Shown here piece after piece: positions 26,504-34,139 of a stretch of 64,000 nt of DNA. Made by a program: the position numbers and the translations under genes. Position 1 is the first letter of the stretch. The number at the start of each line of letters is the position of its first letter. The stretch is from Methylobacterium frigidaeris (lineage in GTDB: Bacteria; Pseudomonadota; Alphaproteobacteria; Rhizobiales; Beijerinckiaceae), in assembly GCF_022179185.1 (NCBI RefSeq), contig NZ_BPQJ01000008.1:155911-219910 (forward strand), in the 5' to 3' direction. The notes beneath the pieces were generated by a model, which saw only the letters and a list, made by a program, of their open reading frames with translations, searched no databases and had not been told where the DNA came from.

Positions 26504-28536
26504 ACTCGGATCCTCAGGTTGCCGATGGCGTCGACCCGCGCCGTCGCGCCGGGCTCGACCACCGTGGTGGCGTCGATCTGCTGGATCACCGCCGGCCCGG
26601 CGATCTCGGCCCCGGGCGGCAGGGCCTCGCGGGCGTAGATCGCAGCCTCGTGCCAGGCGCCGCCCGCGTAGACCGGGCGGGTGCCGAGGCGGGCGCCCGC
26701 GAGGTCGGTGCGGTGCGCCTCATCGAGGAGCGCCGCGAGGGGGAAGGGCCGGCGCCGGCCGATCACCGAGGTGACGAGGTTGACCACCACCGCCCGGATC
26801 TCCGGCAGCCGGACCTGGAAGCGCCGGAAATACGCGGCCTCAAACAACTCCTGAAGCGTCGCCCGGTCGATCCCGGGGGAGGGCAGGGCGACGCGGATCA
26901 GGTGGGTCTGGCCGCGGAACTGCATGTCGGCCCCGTAGGTGACCGTGGTCTCCTCGATCTCGGCCTGCTCCTCGGCCACCATCGCCAGCGCGTCCGCCGC
27001 CTGCTCCTCGAGGACGGCGCGGAGATCCTCCATGTCGAGTCCGTCGAGGGGGCGGTTGAGGGTGCGCACCCGGTCCTGACGCAGATCGGCGACGAGGCAG
27101 CCGAGCGCGTTGGTGAGGCCGGGCCGGGCCGGCACCAGCACCTCCGGGATGCCGAGTTCCCGGGCGAGCGCCACGGCGTGGAGCGGCCCGGCGCCGCCGA
27201 AGGCGAAGAGCACGAAATCGCGCGGGTCGTAGCCCCGCGACAGGGACACCATGCGGATGGCGCCTGTCATGTGGACGTTCCCGAGCCGGATCACCGCCTC
27301 TGCGGATTCCTCGACGCTCATGCCGAGCGGCCCGGCGAGATCGCGGGCGAAGGCCTCGCGGATGGTGTCGAGCGAGACGCCCGCCCGCACGGCGGTGAGC
27401 CTCGCCGGGTCGAGCCGCCCGAGGACGAGATTGGCGTCGGTGATGGTCGGCCGCGTGCCGCCGCGGCCGTAGCCGATCGGGCCGGGCTCCGAGCCGGCGC
27501 TCTCGGGTCCGACCTGAAGCATCCCGGCCCGGTTGACCGACGCGATCGAGCCGCCGCCGGCGCCGACGGTGTGCACGTCGACCATCGGCAGGTGGATCGG
27601 CAAGCCGTAATCGATGGTCAGCTCCGCCGAGACCTCGGGCACGCCGCCGGCGATCAGCGCCACGTCGGTCGAGGTGCCGCCCATGTCGTACGTGATGGCG
27701 TTCTTGAGCCCCGACTGGGCGAGGGTGGCGGCTGCCGCCATCACCCCGGAGGCCGGGCCCGACATCACGGTCTTCGCCGCCGCCTCGACGACGAGCCCCG
27801 CCGGCACGGTGCCGCCATTGCCGTTCATCACCAGGAGGTCGCGGGAAAAGCCCTGGCTGCGCAGGTCGTCCTGGAGGCGGCGGATGTAGCGGTCGAGGAT
27901 CGGCTGCACCGCGGCGTTGACCGAGGCGGTGGTACCGCGCTCGTATTCGCGGAACTCCGACAGGAGGGCGTGGCCGAGGGTGACGTAGGCATTCGGCCAC
28001 AGCGCGCGGGCGATGGCGCCGGCGCGCAGCTCGTGCTCCGGGTTGGCGTAGGCGTGCAGGAAGTGGATCACCAGGGCCTCGCAGCCCTCCGCCAGCAGCG
28101 CGCGCACGGCGTCGGCCACCGCCGCCTCGTCGAGGGGCGTGCGCACCGCCCCGTCGGCCATCACGCGCTCCGGCACCTCGCGGCGCAGCTCGCGGGGAAT
28201 CAGCGGCTCGAAGGTGCCGAACAGCCCGTAGGGCTTCGGCCGGGTGCGGCGGCCGAGTTCGAGAACGTCACGGAAGCCTGCGGTGGTGATGAGCCCGACC
28301 CTCGCGGTCTTGCGCTCCAGCACCGCGTTGGTGGTGGCGGTGGTGCCATGGATGACGAGGTCGAGGTCGGCCGGCGCTACCTCGGCAGCGGAAATCGCCG
28401 CCAGCACACCCTCGGCCTGGTTGCGCACTGTCGTCGGCACCTTGGCGAGGCGCACCCGCACGCCGGTGGAATCCGCCTCCGTCAGGAGAAGGTCGGTGAA
28501 GGTGCCGCCGACATCGATGCCTGCCACGCGTCTCAC
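26500..28536 (-). CDS. hyuA: Hydantoinase A / oxoprolinase subunit
   Basis: A 678-residue HyuA-type subunit with an ASKHA ATPase fold. The phosphate-1 loop is VAGIDVGGTFTDLLL at the N-terminus, followed by HGTTATTNAVLERK, YDMGGTSTDVALI, TVGAGGGSIASV and FGGAGPLHAVALA. It supplies ATP-dependent activation of the lactam to be opened by HyuB. It is the first gene after a 160-base spacer behind livF, and a palindrome (28552-28563) resembling the operator at 33406 lies just ahead of its start. It may therefore begin a second transcript within the locus. Confidence 0.9.
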   Translation of the reverse strand: MRRVAGIDVGGTFTDLLLTEADSTGVRVRLAKVPTTVRNQAEGVLAAISAAEVAPADLDLVIHGTTATTNAVLERKTARVGLITTAGFRDVLELGRRTRPKPYGLFGTFEPLIPRELRREVPERVMADGAVRTPLDEAAVADAVRALLAEGCEALVIHFLHAYANPEHELRAGAIARALWPNAYVTLGHALLSEFREYERGTTASVNAAVQPILDRYIRRLQDDLRSQGFSRDLLVMNGNGGTVPAGLVVEAAAKTVMSGPASGVMAAAATLAQSGLKNAITYDMGGTSTDVALIAGGVPEVSAELTIDYGLPIHLPMVDVHTVGAGGGSIASVNRAGMLQVGPESAGSEPGPIGYGRGGTRPTITDANLVLGRLDPARLTAVRAGVSLDTIREAFARDLAGPLGMSVEESAEAVIRLGNVHMTGAIRMVSLSRGYDPRDFVLFAFGGAGPLHAVALARELGIPEVLVPARPGLTNALGCLVADLRQDRVRTLNRPLDGLDMEDLRAVLEEQAADALAMVAEEQAEIEETTVTYGADMQFRGQTHLIRVALPSPGIDRATLQELFEAAYFRRFQVRLPEIRAVVVNLVTSVIGRRRPFPLAALLDEAHRTDLAGARLGTRPVYAGGAWHEAAIYAREALPPGAEIAGPAVIQQIDATTVVEPGATARVDAIGNLRIRV

Positions 28537-28551
28537 GTCACACCTCGATCA

Positions 28552-28563
28552 TTCGCCTACGAA
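28552..28563. promoter_or_regulatory. Second MarR-like operator, before hyuA
   Basis: TTCGCCTACGAA lies 15 bases upstream of the hyuA start. It shares TTCG...ACGAA and spacing with the perfect palindrome at 33406-33421. Same arms, same orientation and a second gene block downstream argue for a shared regulator, most simply the MarR protein encoded at 22837-23307. Confidence 0.5.
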
Positions 28564-28613
28564 CAGTCTTGTTGGTTGGCAGGCTTGTAGCCGGCCTCGT
28601 CCTGCATCCGCTT

Positions 28614-28670
28614 CTCTCGACACACCCGCCGAGAGGCGTGCACTGTCCCCCTCCCCCAGTGGGAGAGGGG
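28614..28670 (-). repeat. Two hairpins between livF and hyuA
   Basis: One inverted repeat is CTCTCG (28614-28619) with CGAGAG (28630-28635). The next, about 28646-28670, pairs TCCCCCTCCC with GGGAGAGGGG around CCAGT with one bulge. The second resembles the C-rich/G-rich extragenic palindromes at 40608-40772. They may trim or separate the transporter transcript from the hyu genes. No T-run follows on the minus strand. Confidence 0.4.
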
Positions 28671-28696
28671 ATCCCGCGCCATCTCCGGAAAGCCTC

Positions 28697-29413
28697 TCAC
28701 ACCGTCAGGTACGCCTCCCGCACCGCCTCGTCCGCCTCGAGCGCCGCCATCGTGCCCTCGAAGTGGATCGCGCCCTTCTCGATCACGTAGGCCCGGTCCG
28801 AGACCGCGCCGGCGAAGCTCAAGTTTTGCTCGGAGAGCAAAACCGCGATGCCCTCGCGCTTCATCCGCAGCACCGCATCGGCCATCTGCTCGACGATGAC
28901 GGGAGCCAGGCCCTCCGACGGCTCGTCGAGCAAAACCGCGTGAGGGTTGCCCATCAGGGTGCGGGCGATGGTGAGCATCTGCTGCTCGCCGCCGGACATC
29001 GCGGCGGCGCGGCGGCCGCGCATCTCGGCGAGGTTGGGGAAGATCGAGAAGAGCTTGTCCGGCGTCCAGGCGGCGCGGCCATCGGCCGGCACCTTCCGGC
29101 CGACCTCCAGGTTCTCCATCACCGTGAGGTCGGTGAAGATGCGCCGCTCCTCCGGCACGTAGCCGAGGCCGCGACGGGCGACGCGGAACGGCTCCCAGCC
29201 GGTGACCGCCTGGCCCTCGAACCAGACCGTGCCGCCGGTCGGCGGCAGCACGCCCATGATCGCCTTGAGCGTGGTCGACTTGCCGGCGCCGTTGCGGCCC
29301 ATCAGCGCCACGACCTCGCCGGGCCGGAGCGTCAGGGTGACGCCGAACAGCACCCGGGCCCGGCCATAGGCCGCCGTGAGCCCGGAGACGTCGAGGAGAG
29401 GCTTGTCCATCAC
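28697..29413 (-). CDS. livF: Branched-chain-type ABC transporter ATPase LivF
   Basis: A 238-residue ATPase of a high-affinity amino-acid/amide importer. Walker A is GRNGAGKST, the signature is MSGGEQQMLTIARTL, and Walker B is AVLLDEPSEGLAP. EPSEGLAP is the LivF form that separates it from LivG. Its ATG overlaps the livG stop (29410-29413). In this locus it should power uptake of the compound degraded by the genes that follow, rather than leucine. Confidence 0.93.
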   Translation of the reverse strand: MMDKPLLDVSGLTAAYGRARVLFGVTLTLRPGEVVALMGRNGAGKSTTLKAIMGVLPPTGGTVWFEGQAVTGWEPFRVARRGLGYVPEERRIFTDLTVMENLEVGRKVPADGRAAWTPDKLFSIFPNLAEMRGRRAAAMSGGEQQMLTIARTLMGNPHAVLLDEPSEGLAPVIVEQMADAVLRMKREGIAVLLSEQNLSFAGAVSDRAYVIEKGAIHFEGTMAALEADEAVREAYLTV

Positions 29414-30192
29414 GCCACCGCCTTCCGGCGCGCGCGCATCGCCGCCTCGGTGCCGGCCTCGCCGAGATAGACCTGCTTGACCCGAGGGTTGGCCCGGATC
29501 TCCTCCGGCGTGCCGGCGGCGATGATCTCGCCGCGCACCAGCACCAGCACCCGGTCGGCATGGGCGAACACCGCCTCCATGTCGTGCTCGGTGTACAGAA
29601 CCCCGATGCGGTTCGTGCGCGCCACCTCGGCGGTGAGCGCCATGAGCCCTGAGCGTTCCCGCGGCGCCATGCCGGCGGTGGGCTCGTCCATCAGCAGGAG
29701 CTTCGGCCGCGAGGCGAGCGCCACGGCCAGTTCCACCCGCTTCACGTCGCCGTAAGCGAGTTCCGAGACGGATCGGTCGGCGTCGGCCCGCATCCCGACC
29801 CCGGCGAGCAGGGACAGGGCCTCGTCGCGGTAGAGGGCGCGGGCATCCCGGAACAGGCTGCGGGTGCGGCCGTGATGCGAGAGCAGCGCCATCTGGACGT
29901 TCTCGGCCACCGTCATCGACACGAAGGTCTGGGCGACCTGGAAGGTGCGCCCGACGCCCGCCTTCCAGATCGCGCGGGCTGGCAGGCCGGCGATCGAGCG
30001 GCCGTCGAGGGCGATGGTGCCGGCATCGGGCTTGAGCTGGCCGCCCACCATGTTGAAGGTGGTGGACTTGCCGGCCCCGTTCGGCCCGATGATCGCCAGC
30101 ATCTCGCCGGCGTCCAGCGTGAACGACACGTCCCTGGCGGCGGCGACGCCGCCGAAGCGCTTGGTCAGGCCCTCGACGACGAGCAGGGTCAT
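29410..30192 (-). CDS. livG: Branched-chain-type ABC transporter ATPase LivG
   Basis: A 260-residue ATPase. Walker A is GPNGAGKST, the degenerate signature SELAYGDVKRVELA is usual for LivG, and Walker B is LLLMDEPTAGMAP. The ATG at 30192 begins MTLLVVEGLTKRFGG and overlaps the permease stop by 4 bases. The upstream continuation of this frame is the permease shadow. Its partners are LivF, the fused permease and the binding protein. Confidence 0.93.
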   Translation of the reverse strand: MTLLVVEGLTKRFGGVAAARDVSFTLDAGEMLAIIGPNGAGKSTTFNMVGGQLKPDAGTIALDGRSIAGLPARAIWKAGVGRTFQVAQTFVSMTVAENVQMALLSHHGRTRSLFRDARALYRDEALSLLAGVGMRADADRSVSELAYGDVKRVELAVALASRPKLLLMDEPTAGMAPRERSGLMALTAEVARTNRIGVLYTEHDMEAVFAHADRVLVLVRGEIIAAGTPEEIRANPRVKQVYLGEAGTEAAMRARRKAVA

Positions 30193-32075
30193 GCCGAGGC
30201 CTCCACGGGCTTGGGGGCGACCTTGCGGCCGCGGAGGGCCTCGGCGGCGCCGGCGAGCCCGCGCGGGAAGGCGAGCACGGTGGCGATGATCGCGATCCCG
30301 AGCAGCAGGCGCCAGAACTCGGTCAGCGGCATCACCGCGTCCTTTAGGGCGTGGAAGAAGGCGGCACCGACGAGCGGCCCCATCACGGTCTGGATGCCGC
30401 CGACCAGCACCATCACCAGGAAGTCGATCGAGAGCGGGATGCCGGTCAGCGTCGGGTCGATCGAGCCCTTGAGGAAGGCGTAGAGCCCGCCGGCGAGCCC
30501 GGCCGCGGCCCCCGCCAGGGTGAAGCCGAGCCAGCGATGGGTGCGGACATCGAGGCCGATCGCTTCCGCACGGGTGGCGGAATCGCGCGCCGCCCGCAGA
30601 CCGTAACCGAAGGGCGCGTAGATCACCCGGCGCAAGGCGACGATCGCGGTGAGCGACAGGGCGGCGACGAGGTAGAAGTAGGTGGTGCGGCCCGCCGCCC
30701 AGGACGAGGGCCAGACCCCGACGACGCCGTTGTCGCCCCCCGTCACCTCCACCCATTGGAAGCAGATCGCGTAGACGATCTGGCCGAAGGCCAGCGTCAG
30801 CATGGCGAGGTAGATGCCCGACAGCCGGACGATGAAGTAGCCGAACAGGGCCGCGCCCACCGCCGCCGCGAGCGGTGCGGCGATCAGCGCCACCTCCATC
30901 GGTGCCTTGAAGGGACCGGTGACGAGGAGGCCGGCGGCGTAGGCGCCGAGGCCGAAATACGCCGCGTGCCCGAAGGAGACGAGGCCGCCGACCCCGACCA
31001 GGAATTGCAGCGAGAAGGCGGCGAGAGCGAAGATCAGGATCTCGGTGGCGACCTTGACCTTGTAGGCGTCGCCGAGGAGCGGCACCGCCAGCAGGGCGAC
31101 GATGGCGAGACCCGCGAGCGCGGTCTCGGCCGGGCGGAAGCGGCGCAGACCCGGGATGCCCTCCGGCGGCATCACCCGGCCGGAGGCGGCCTCGGGCCGG
31201 CCGAACAGCCCCCAGGGCTTGACCACCAGCACCACCGCCATCAGGGCGAAGACCAGGACGAGCGTCACCTTCGGGAAGATCAGGATGCCGAAGGCCTGGA
31301 GCTGGCCGATCAGCAGCGCGGCGACGAAAGCCCCCGGCACCGAGCCCATGCCGCCGATCACCGTGACCACGAAGGCGTCGGTGATGACCGACAGGTCCAT
31401 ATGGGCGTTGGCCGGGATGCGCGGGATCTGGAGCGCGCCGCCCAACCCCGCGAGGCTGGCACCGAGAAACAGCGTCAGGGTGAAGAGCCGGGCCTGGTTG
31501 ACGCCCAGCGCCCCGACCATCTCGCGGTCCTGGGTCGCGGCCCGGATCAGCACGCCGAAGCGGGTGCGGTGCATCAGGAGCCAGAGCAGGCCCAGCACCA
31601 GGGGACCGACCGCGATCAGCACCAGCTCGTAGGCGGGAAAACGCTGCCCCAGGATTTCGACGCCGTGGCGCAGGGACGGCGCGCGCGGGCCGGCGATGTC
31701 GACCGGACCCCAGACCTTGAGCACCAGGTCCTCGACGATCAGCACCACGCCGAAGGTGGCGAGAAGCTGGAAGAGTTCCGGCACCCGGTAGATGCGGCGC
31801 AAGAGCAGCACCTCGACCGCGACGCCGATCAGCCCGACGAGGAGGGCGGAGAGCAGGACCCCGAGGAAGAACGTCGCGGGCGAGTACGACAGGTCGAGGA
31901 GCCGCGGCACCAGCGTGACCGCGATGTAGGCCCCCAGCATGTAGAACGAGCCGTGGGCGAAGTTCACGATCCGGGTGACGCCGAACACGATCGTCAGCCC
32001 GGAGGCGATCACGAACAGCGACGAGGCGCTGGCAAGCCCCGACAAGGCCTGGAGGACGAGGAAGGACGGGTCCAT
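30189..32075 (-). CDS. Fused LivH-LivM permease
   Basis: A 628-residue membrane protein joining both permease halves. Residues 1-290 match LivH (SGLTIVFGVTRIVNFAHGSF, then GGMGSVPGAFVAALLIG). A polar linker around 290-315 (FGRPEAASGRVMPPEG) follows. Residues 318-610 match LivM (GGLVSFGHAAYFGLGAYAAG and GGIQTVMGPLVGAAFF). The two are normally separate genes; fusion keeps the heterodimer 1:1. The reading frame is continuous and well coded, so this is not a sequencing read-through. The stop overlaps livG. Confidence 0.92.
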   Translation of the reverse strand: MDPSFLVLQALSGLASASSLFVIASGLTIVFGVTRIVNFAHGSFYMLGAYIAVTLVPRLLDLSYSPATFFLGVLLSALLVGLIGVAVEVLLLRRIYRVPELFQLLATFGVVLIVEDLVLKVWGPVDIAGPRAPSLRHGVEILGQRFPAYELVLIAVGPLVLGLLWLLMHRTRFGVLIRAATQDREMVGALGVNQARLFTLTLFLGASLAGLGGALQIPRIPANAHMDLSVITDAFVVTVIGGMGSVPGAFVAALLIGQLQAFGILIFPKVTLVLVFALMAVVLVVKPWGLFGRPEAASGRVMPPEGIPGLRRFRPAETALAGLAIVALLAVPLLGDAYKVKVATEILIFALAAFSLQFLVGVGGLVSFGHAAYFGLGAYAAGLLVTGPFKAPMEVALIAAPLAAAVGAALFGYFIVRLSGIYLAMLTLAFGQIVYAICFQWVEVTGGDNGVVGVWPSSWAAGRTTYFYLVAALSLTAIVALRRVIYAPFGYGLRAARDSATRAEAIGLDVRTHRWLGFTLAGAAAGLAGGLYAFLKGSIDPTLTGIPLSIDFLVMVLVGGIQTVMGPLVGAAFFHALKDAVMPLTEFWRLLLGIAIIATVLAFPRGLAGAAEALRGRKVAPKPVEASA

Positions 32076-32106
32076 GGGGCCTCCGCTCCGGCGCGCTTCG
32101 AGGAGA

Positions 32107-33351
32107 TCAGGCCTTGCGGGCCGCCTTCACCTCGGCCTCGGGGAACATGTAGTTGGCCCCGTCGGCGTAGCGGACTCGTCTCATCGTGCCCTGGCGGCCG
32201 TTGAGCGCCGTCTCGCCGATCCAGGCGCCGAGCGTCGATTGATGGTCGAGGGCCCGCATCGTCACCGGGCCGGCGATGGTCTGGGAGGTCAGGCCCTCGA
32301 GCGCTGCAATCATCGCCTCGGTCTCGGTCGAGCCCGCCTTCTCCAGCATGTCGCGGATCATGCCGACGACGACGTAGCCGAGGAGCGAGCCGAGGCGCGG
32401 CGTGTCGTTGAACCGGGCCCGGTAGGCGGCTACGAATTCCTTGTGGCCGTTGGTGTCGATCGTCTCCCACGGATAGCCGGTGGTGACCCAGCCCTCCGGC
32501 GTCTCGTCGCCCAGCGGGATCATGTATTCCGGCTCGCCGGTGAGCAGGCTCGCCACGGTGCGCTTCTCGAACAGCCCGCGGGTGTTGCCCTCGCGCACGA
32601 AGGCGGTGAGGTCGGCGCCGAACAGCACGTTGAACAGGCCGTCGGCCTTCATCTGCGACAGGGCGCCGACGGTGGCGCCGGCATCGACCTTGCCGAGCGC
32701 CGGGAACTGCTCGCCCACCACCTCGAAGCCCGGCACGGCGGCGGCCATCAGGCGCTTGAAGTTGGCGGCGGCCGACTGGCCGTACTCGTAGTTCGGCGCC
32801 ACGATCGCCCAGCGCTTGATTCCGCGGTCCTTCACCGCGTCGACCAGCATGCGGGTCTGCATGTAGGTGTTGGGCCGCACCCGGAAGGTGTAGCGGTTGC
32901 CGCTGCCCATGGTGAGCGCGTCGGTCAGCGGCTCGGTGGCGAGGAACAGGGCCTTGCGCTGGTTGGCGAAATCCGCCACCGCGAGGCCGACGTTGGACAG
33001 GAAGGTGCCGCACAGGAAGGCGACGTTCTCGCGGGTCAGGAGCTCCTCGGCGACCCGGGTCGCGTCGCCCGGGGTCGAGCCGTCGTCGCGGAAGACGATC
33101 TCGATCGGGCGGCCGCCGAGCGCCTTGATGCCGCCGGCCTTGTTGACGGCGTCCTGTGCGAGCTGCATGGCATTGCGGTAGGGCACCGCGAAGGCGGCCA
33201 TGCGGCCGTAGGAGTTCAACTCGCCGATCCGGATCGGTCCGGTGCCTTGCGCGACCGCCCGGGACGCCGCGAGGCTCAAGGGTGCCGCGGCGAGCCCGCC
33301 CAGGATGGTGCGGCGGGACAGGGGACGAAACGTCTCGTCGCGGGTCGACAT
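32107..33351 (-). CDS. ABC transporter periplasmic substrate-binding protein
   Basis: A 414-residue LivK-type binding protein. The start at 33351 gives MSTRDETFRPLSRRTILGG, a twin-arginine motif (SRRTIL), and a hydrophobic stretch ending ASRAVAQ. Export is therefore probably by Tat. A longer frame to 33453 has no ribosome site. The mature domain (PIRIGELNSYGRMA, VNKAGGIKALGGRPIEIVFRDDGS) is of the amide/urea/aromatic-acid-binding subgroup rather than classic leucine-binding. It is the first gene of the 12-kb locus. The inverted repeat at 33406-33421 and a CTTGAC element at 33448-33454 (minus) lie upstream. Confidence 0.9.
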   Translation of the reverse strand: MSTRDETFRPLSRRTILGGLAAAPLSLAASRAVAQGTGPIRIGELNSYGRMAAFAVPYRNAMQLAQDAVNKAGGIKALGGRPIEIVFRDDGSTPGDATRVAEELLTRENVAFLCGTFLSNVGLAVADFANQRKALFLATEPLTDALTMGSGNRYTFRVRPNTYMQTRMLVDAVKDRGIKRWAIVAPNYEYGQSAAANFKRLMAAAVPGFEVVGEQFPALGKVDAGATVGALSQMKADGLFNVLFGADLTAFVREGNTRGLFEKRTVASLLTGEPEYMIPLGDETPEGWVTTGYPWETIDTNGHKEFVAAYRARFNDTPRLGSLLGYVVVGMIRDMLEKAGSTETEAMIAALEGLTSQTIAGPVTMRALDHQSTLGAWIGETALNGRQGTMRRVRYADGANYMFPEAEVKAARKA

Positions 33352-33405
33352 GGCGCGAACCTCCGGCCGATCCCGGCAGGACTTCGCGCCGCCGGGATGC
33401 AAACT

Positions 33406-33421
33406 CGTTCGTAGACGAACG
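33406..33421. promoter_or_regulatory. Perfect palindromic operator before the transporter operon
   Basis: CGTTCGT (33406-33412) and ACGAACG (33415-33421) are exact reverse complements with a 2-base spacer, the size of a MarR box. It lies 55 bases upstream of the binding-protein start, immediately downstream of the likely -10 on the minus strand, where a repressor would block initiation. Confidence 0.65.
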
Positions 33422-33454
33422 ATACTGTGCCTGAGCCGAGACGCAAGGGTCAAG
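33422..33454 (-). promoter_or_regulatory. Candidate promoter of the catabolic operon
   Basis: Read on the minus strand, CTTGACC (33448-33454) matches the alphaproteobacterial -35, and CAGTAT (33422-33427) is the likely -10 region, 19-20 bases further on. The spacing is long, which often goes with regulated promoters. The palindrome 33406-33421 directly follows. Confidence 0.45.
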
Positions 33455-33506
33455 TCTGCGGAAAATCAGGGCGCCACTTGTCGCGTAAATGCGCAGAGTT
33501 GCTGCG

Positions 33507-33644
33507 TCAGAGCCCGGCTTCGCGGGCGAGCCAGGCGTCGAGGGCGCGCTCGCGCTCCGCCTCGATCATCGCGGCGATCCAGGCCGCCTGCTCGATGCGT
33601 GCGGTCTCCGAGGGATCCTCGTCCCGCTCCGGTGCCTGCTGCAT
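33507..33644 (-). CDS. Small charged protein, 45 residues
   Basis: A short gene beginning MQQAPERDEDPSETARIEQA. It is preceded by GGGAGG 6 bases before the ATG (33651-33656 on the plus strand). The product is a highly charged, probably helical peptide with ERERALDAWLAREAGL at the end. Good ribosome site and amphipathic composition favour a real gene; no family is recognised. A longer open frame extends upstream to 34112 but overlaps the exported-protein gene and is a shadow. Confidence 0.5.
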   Translation of the reverse strand: MQQAPERDEDPSETARIEQAAWIAAMIEAERERALDAWLAREAGL

Positions 33645-33791
33645 CGCGAACCTCCCGTTCTCCCGTCTCCGATAAGAACAAAATAGGAACATGCGTTGGT
33701 GACGGCAAGCCGGGGACCTTGTGGAAAGTCGGGAGCTTGGCCGGCCCGCCACGCGTTGCCGCCCCACGATACCTCGGAGAAGGAATCCCTC

Positions 33792-34064
33792 ATGCGTACG
33801 ACCCTGCTCGCCCTCGCTGCCACGCTCGCCCTTACGGGCGCCGCCGCGGCGCAGACCGGCGTTCCCGGCTCGGCCGAGAACAACATGAACAATCCCGGCA
33901 GCGTGAAGAGCAACGCGGAGAAGGGCATGCCCGGTCGCGACGTGCCCGCCGCCACCGGCACCGTGATGCCGACCGCCCCCGGCGCCGCCACCCGCACCGA
34001 CGACCTGCCGAGCCACAGCGGCGGCAACGCCGCGGCGACGAGCCCGGCCAACCGGAACCGCTGA
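33792..34064 (+). CDS. Small exported protein
   Basis: A 90-residue protein with a clear Sec signal peptide (MRTTLLALAATLALTGAAA, cut after AAAQ). The mature part is a low-complexity Asn/Gly/Pro/Ser/Thr-rich chain (VPGSAENNMNNPGS) with no Cys. The ATG at 33792 follows CTCGGAGAAGGAA. A longer frame start (33696) would add a nonsensical leader. Similar short Asn/Gly/Pro-rich exported proteins are common in Methylobacterium and have no known function. Confidence 0.65.
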   Translation: MRTTLLALAATLALTGAAAAQTGVPGSAENNMNNPGSVKSNAEKGMPGRDVPAATGTVMPTAPGAATRTDDLPSHSGGNAAATSPANRNR

Positions 34065-34139
34065 GCGGGTGCGGCGGGCGGGGTTCGGCCCCGCCTGATC
34101 CGAAGGATTCATGCAGCCCGTCTCACGCCGGACGGGCCG

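Noticed and set aside
30351..32204. 617-codon plus-strand frame opposite the permease gene
   Set aside because: Gln/Asp/Gly/His-rich composition is typical of the antisense of a hydrophobic GC-rich gene. No domain is visible.
21403..33351. Naming the regulon a nicotinate degradation pathway
   Set aside because: Only the reductase resembles that pathway. Hydroxylase, enamidase and later enzymes are absent from the window, so the substrate is left open.
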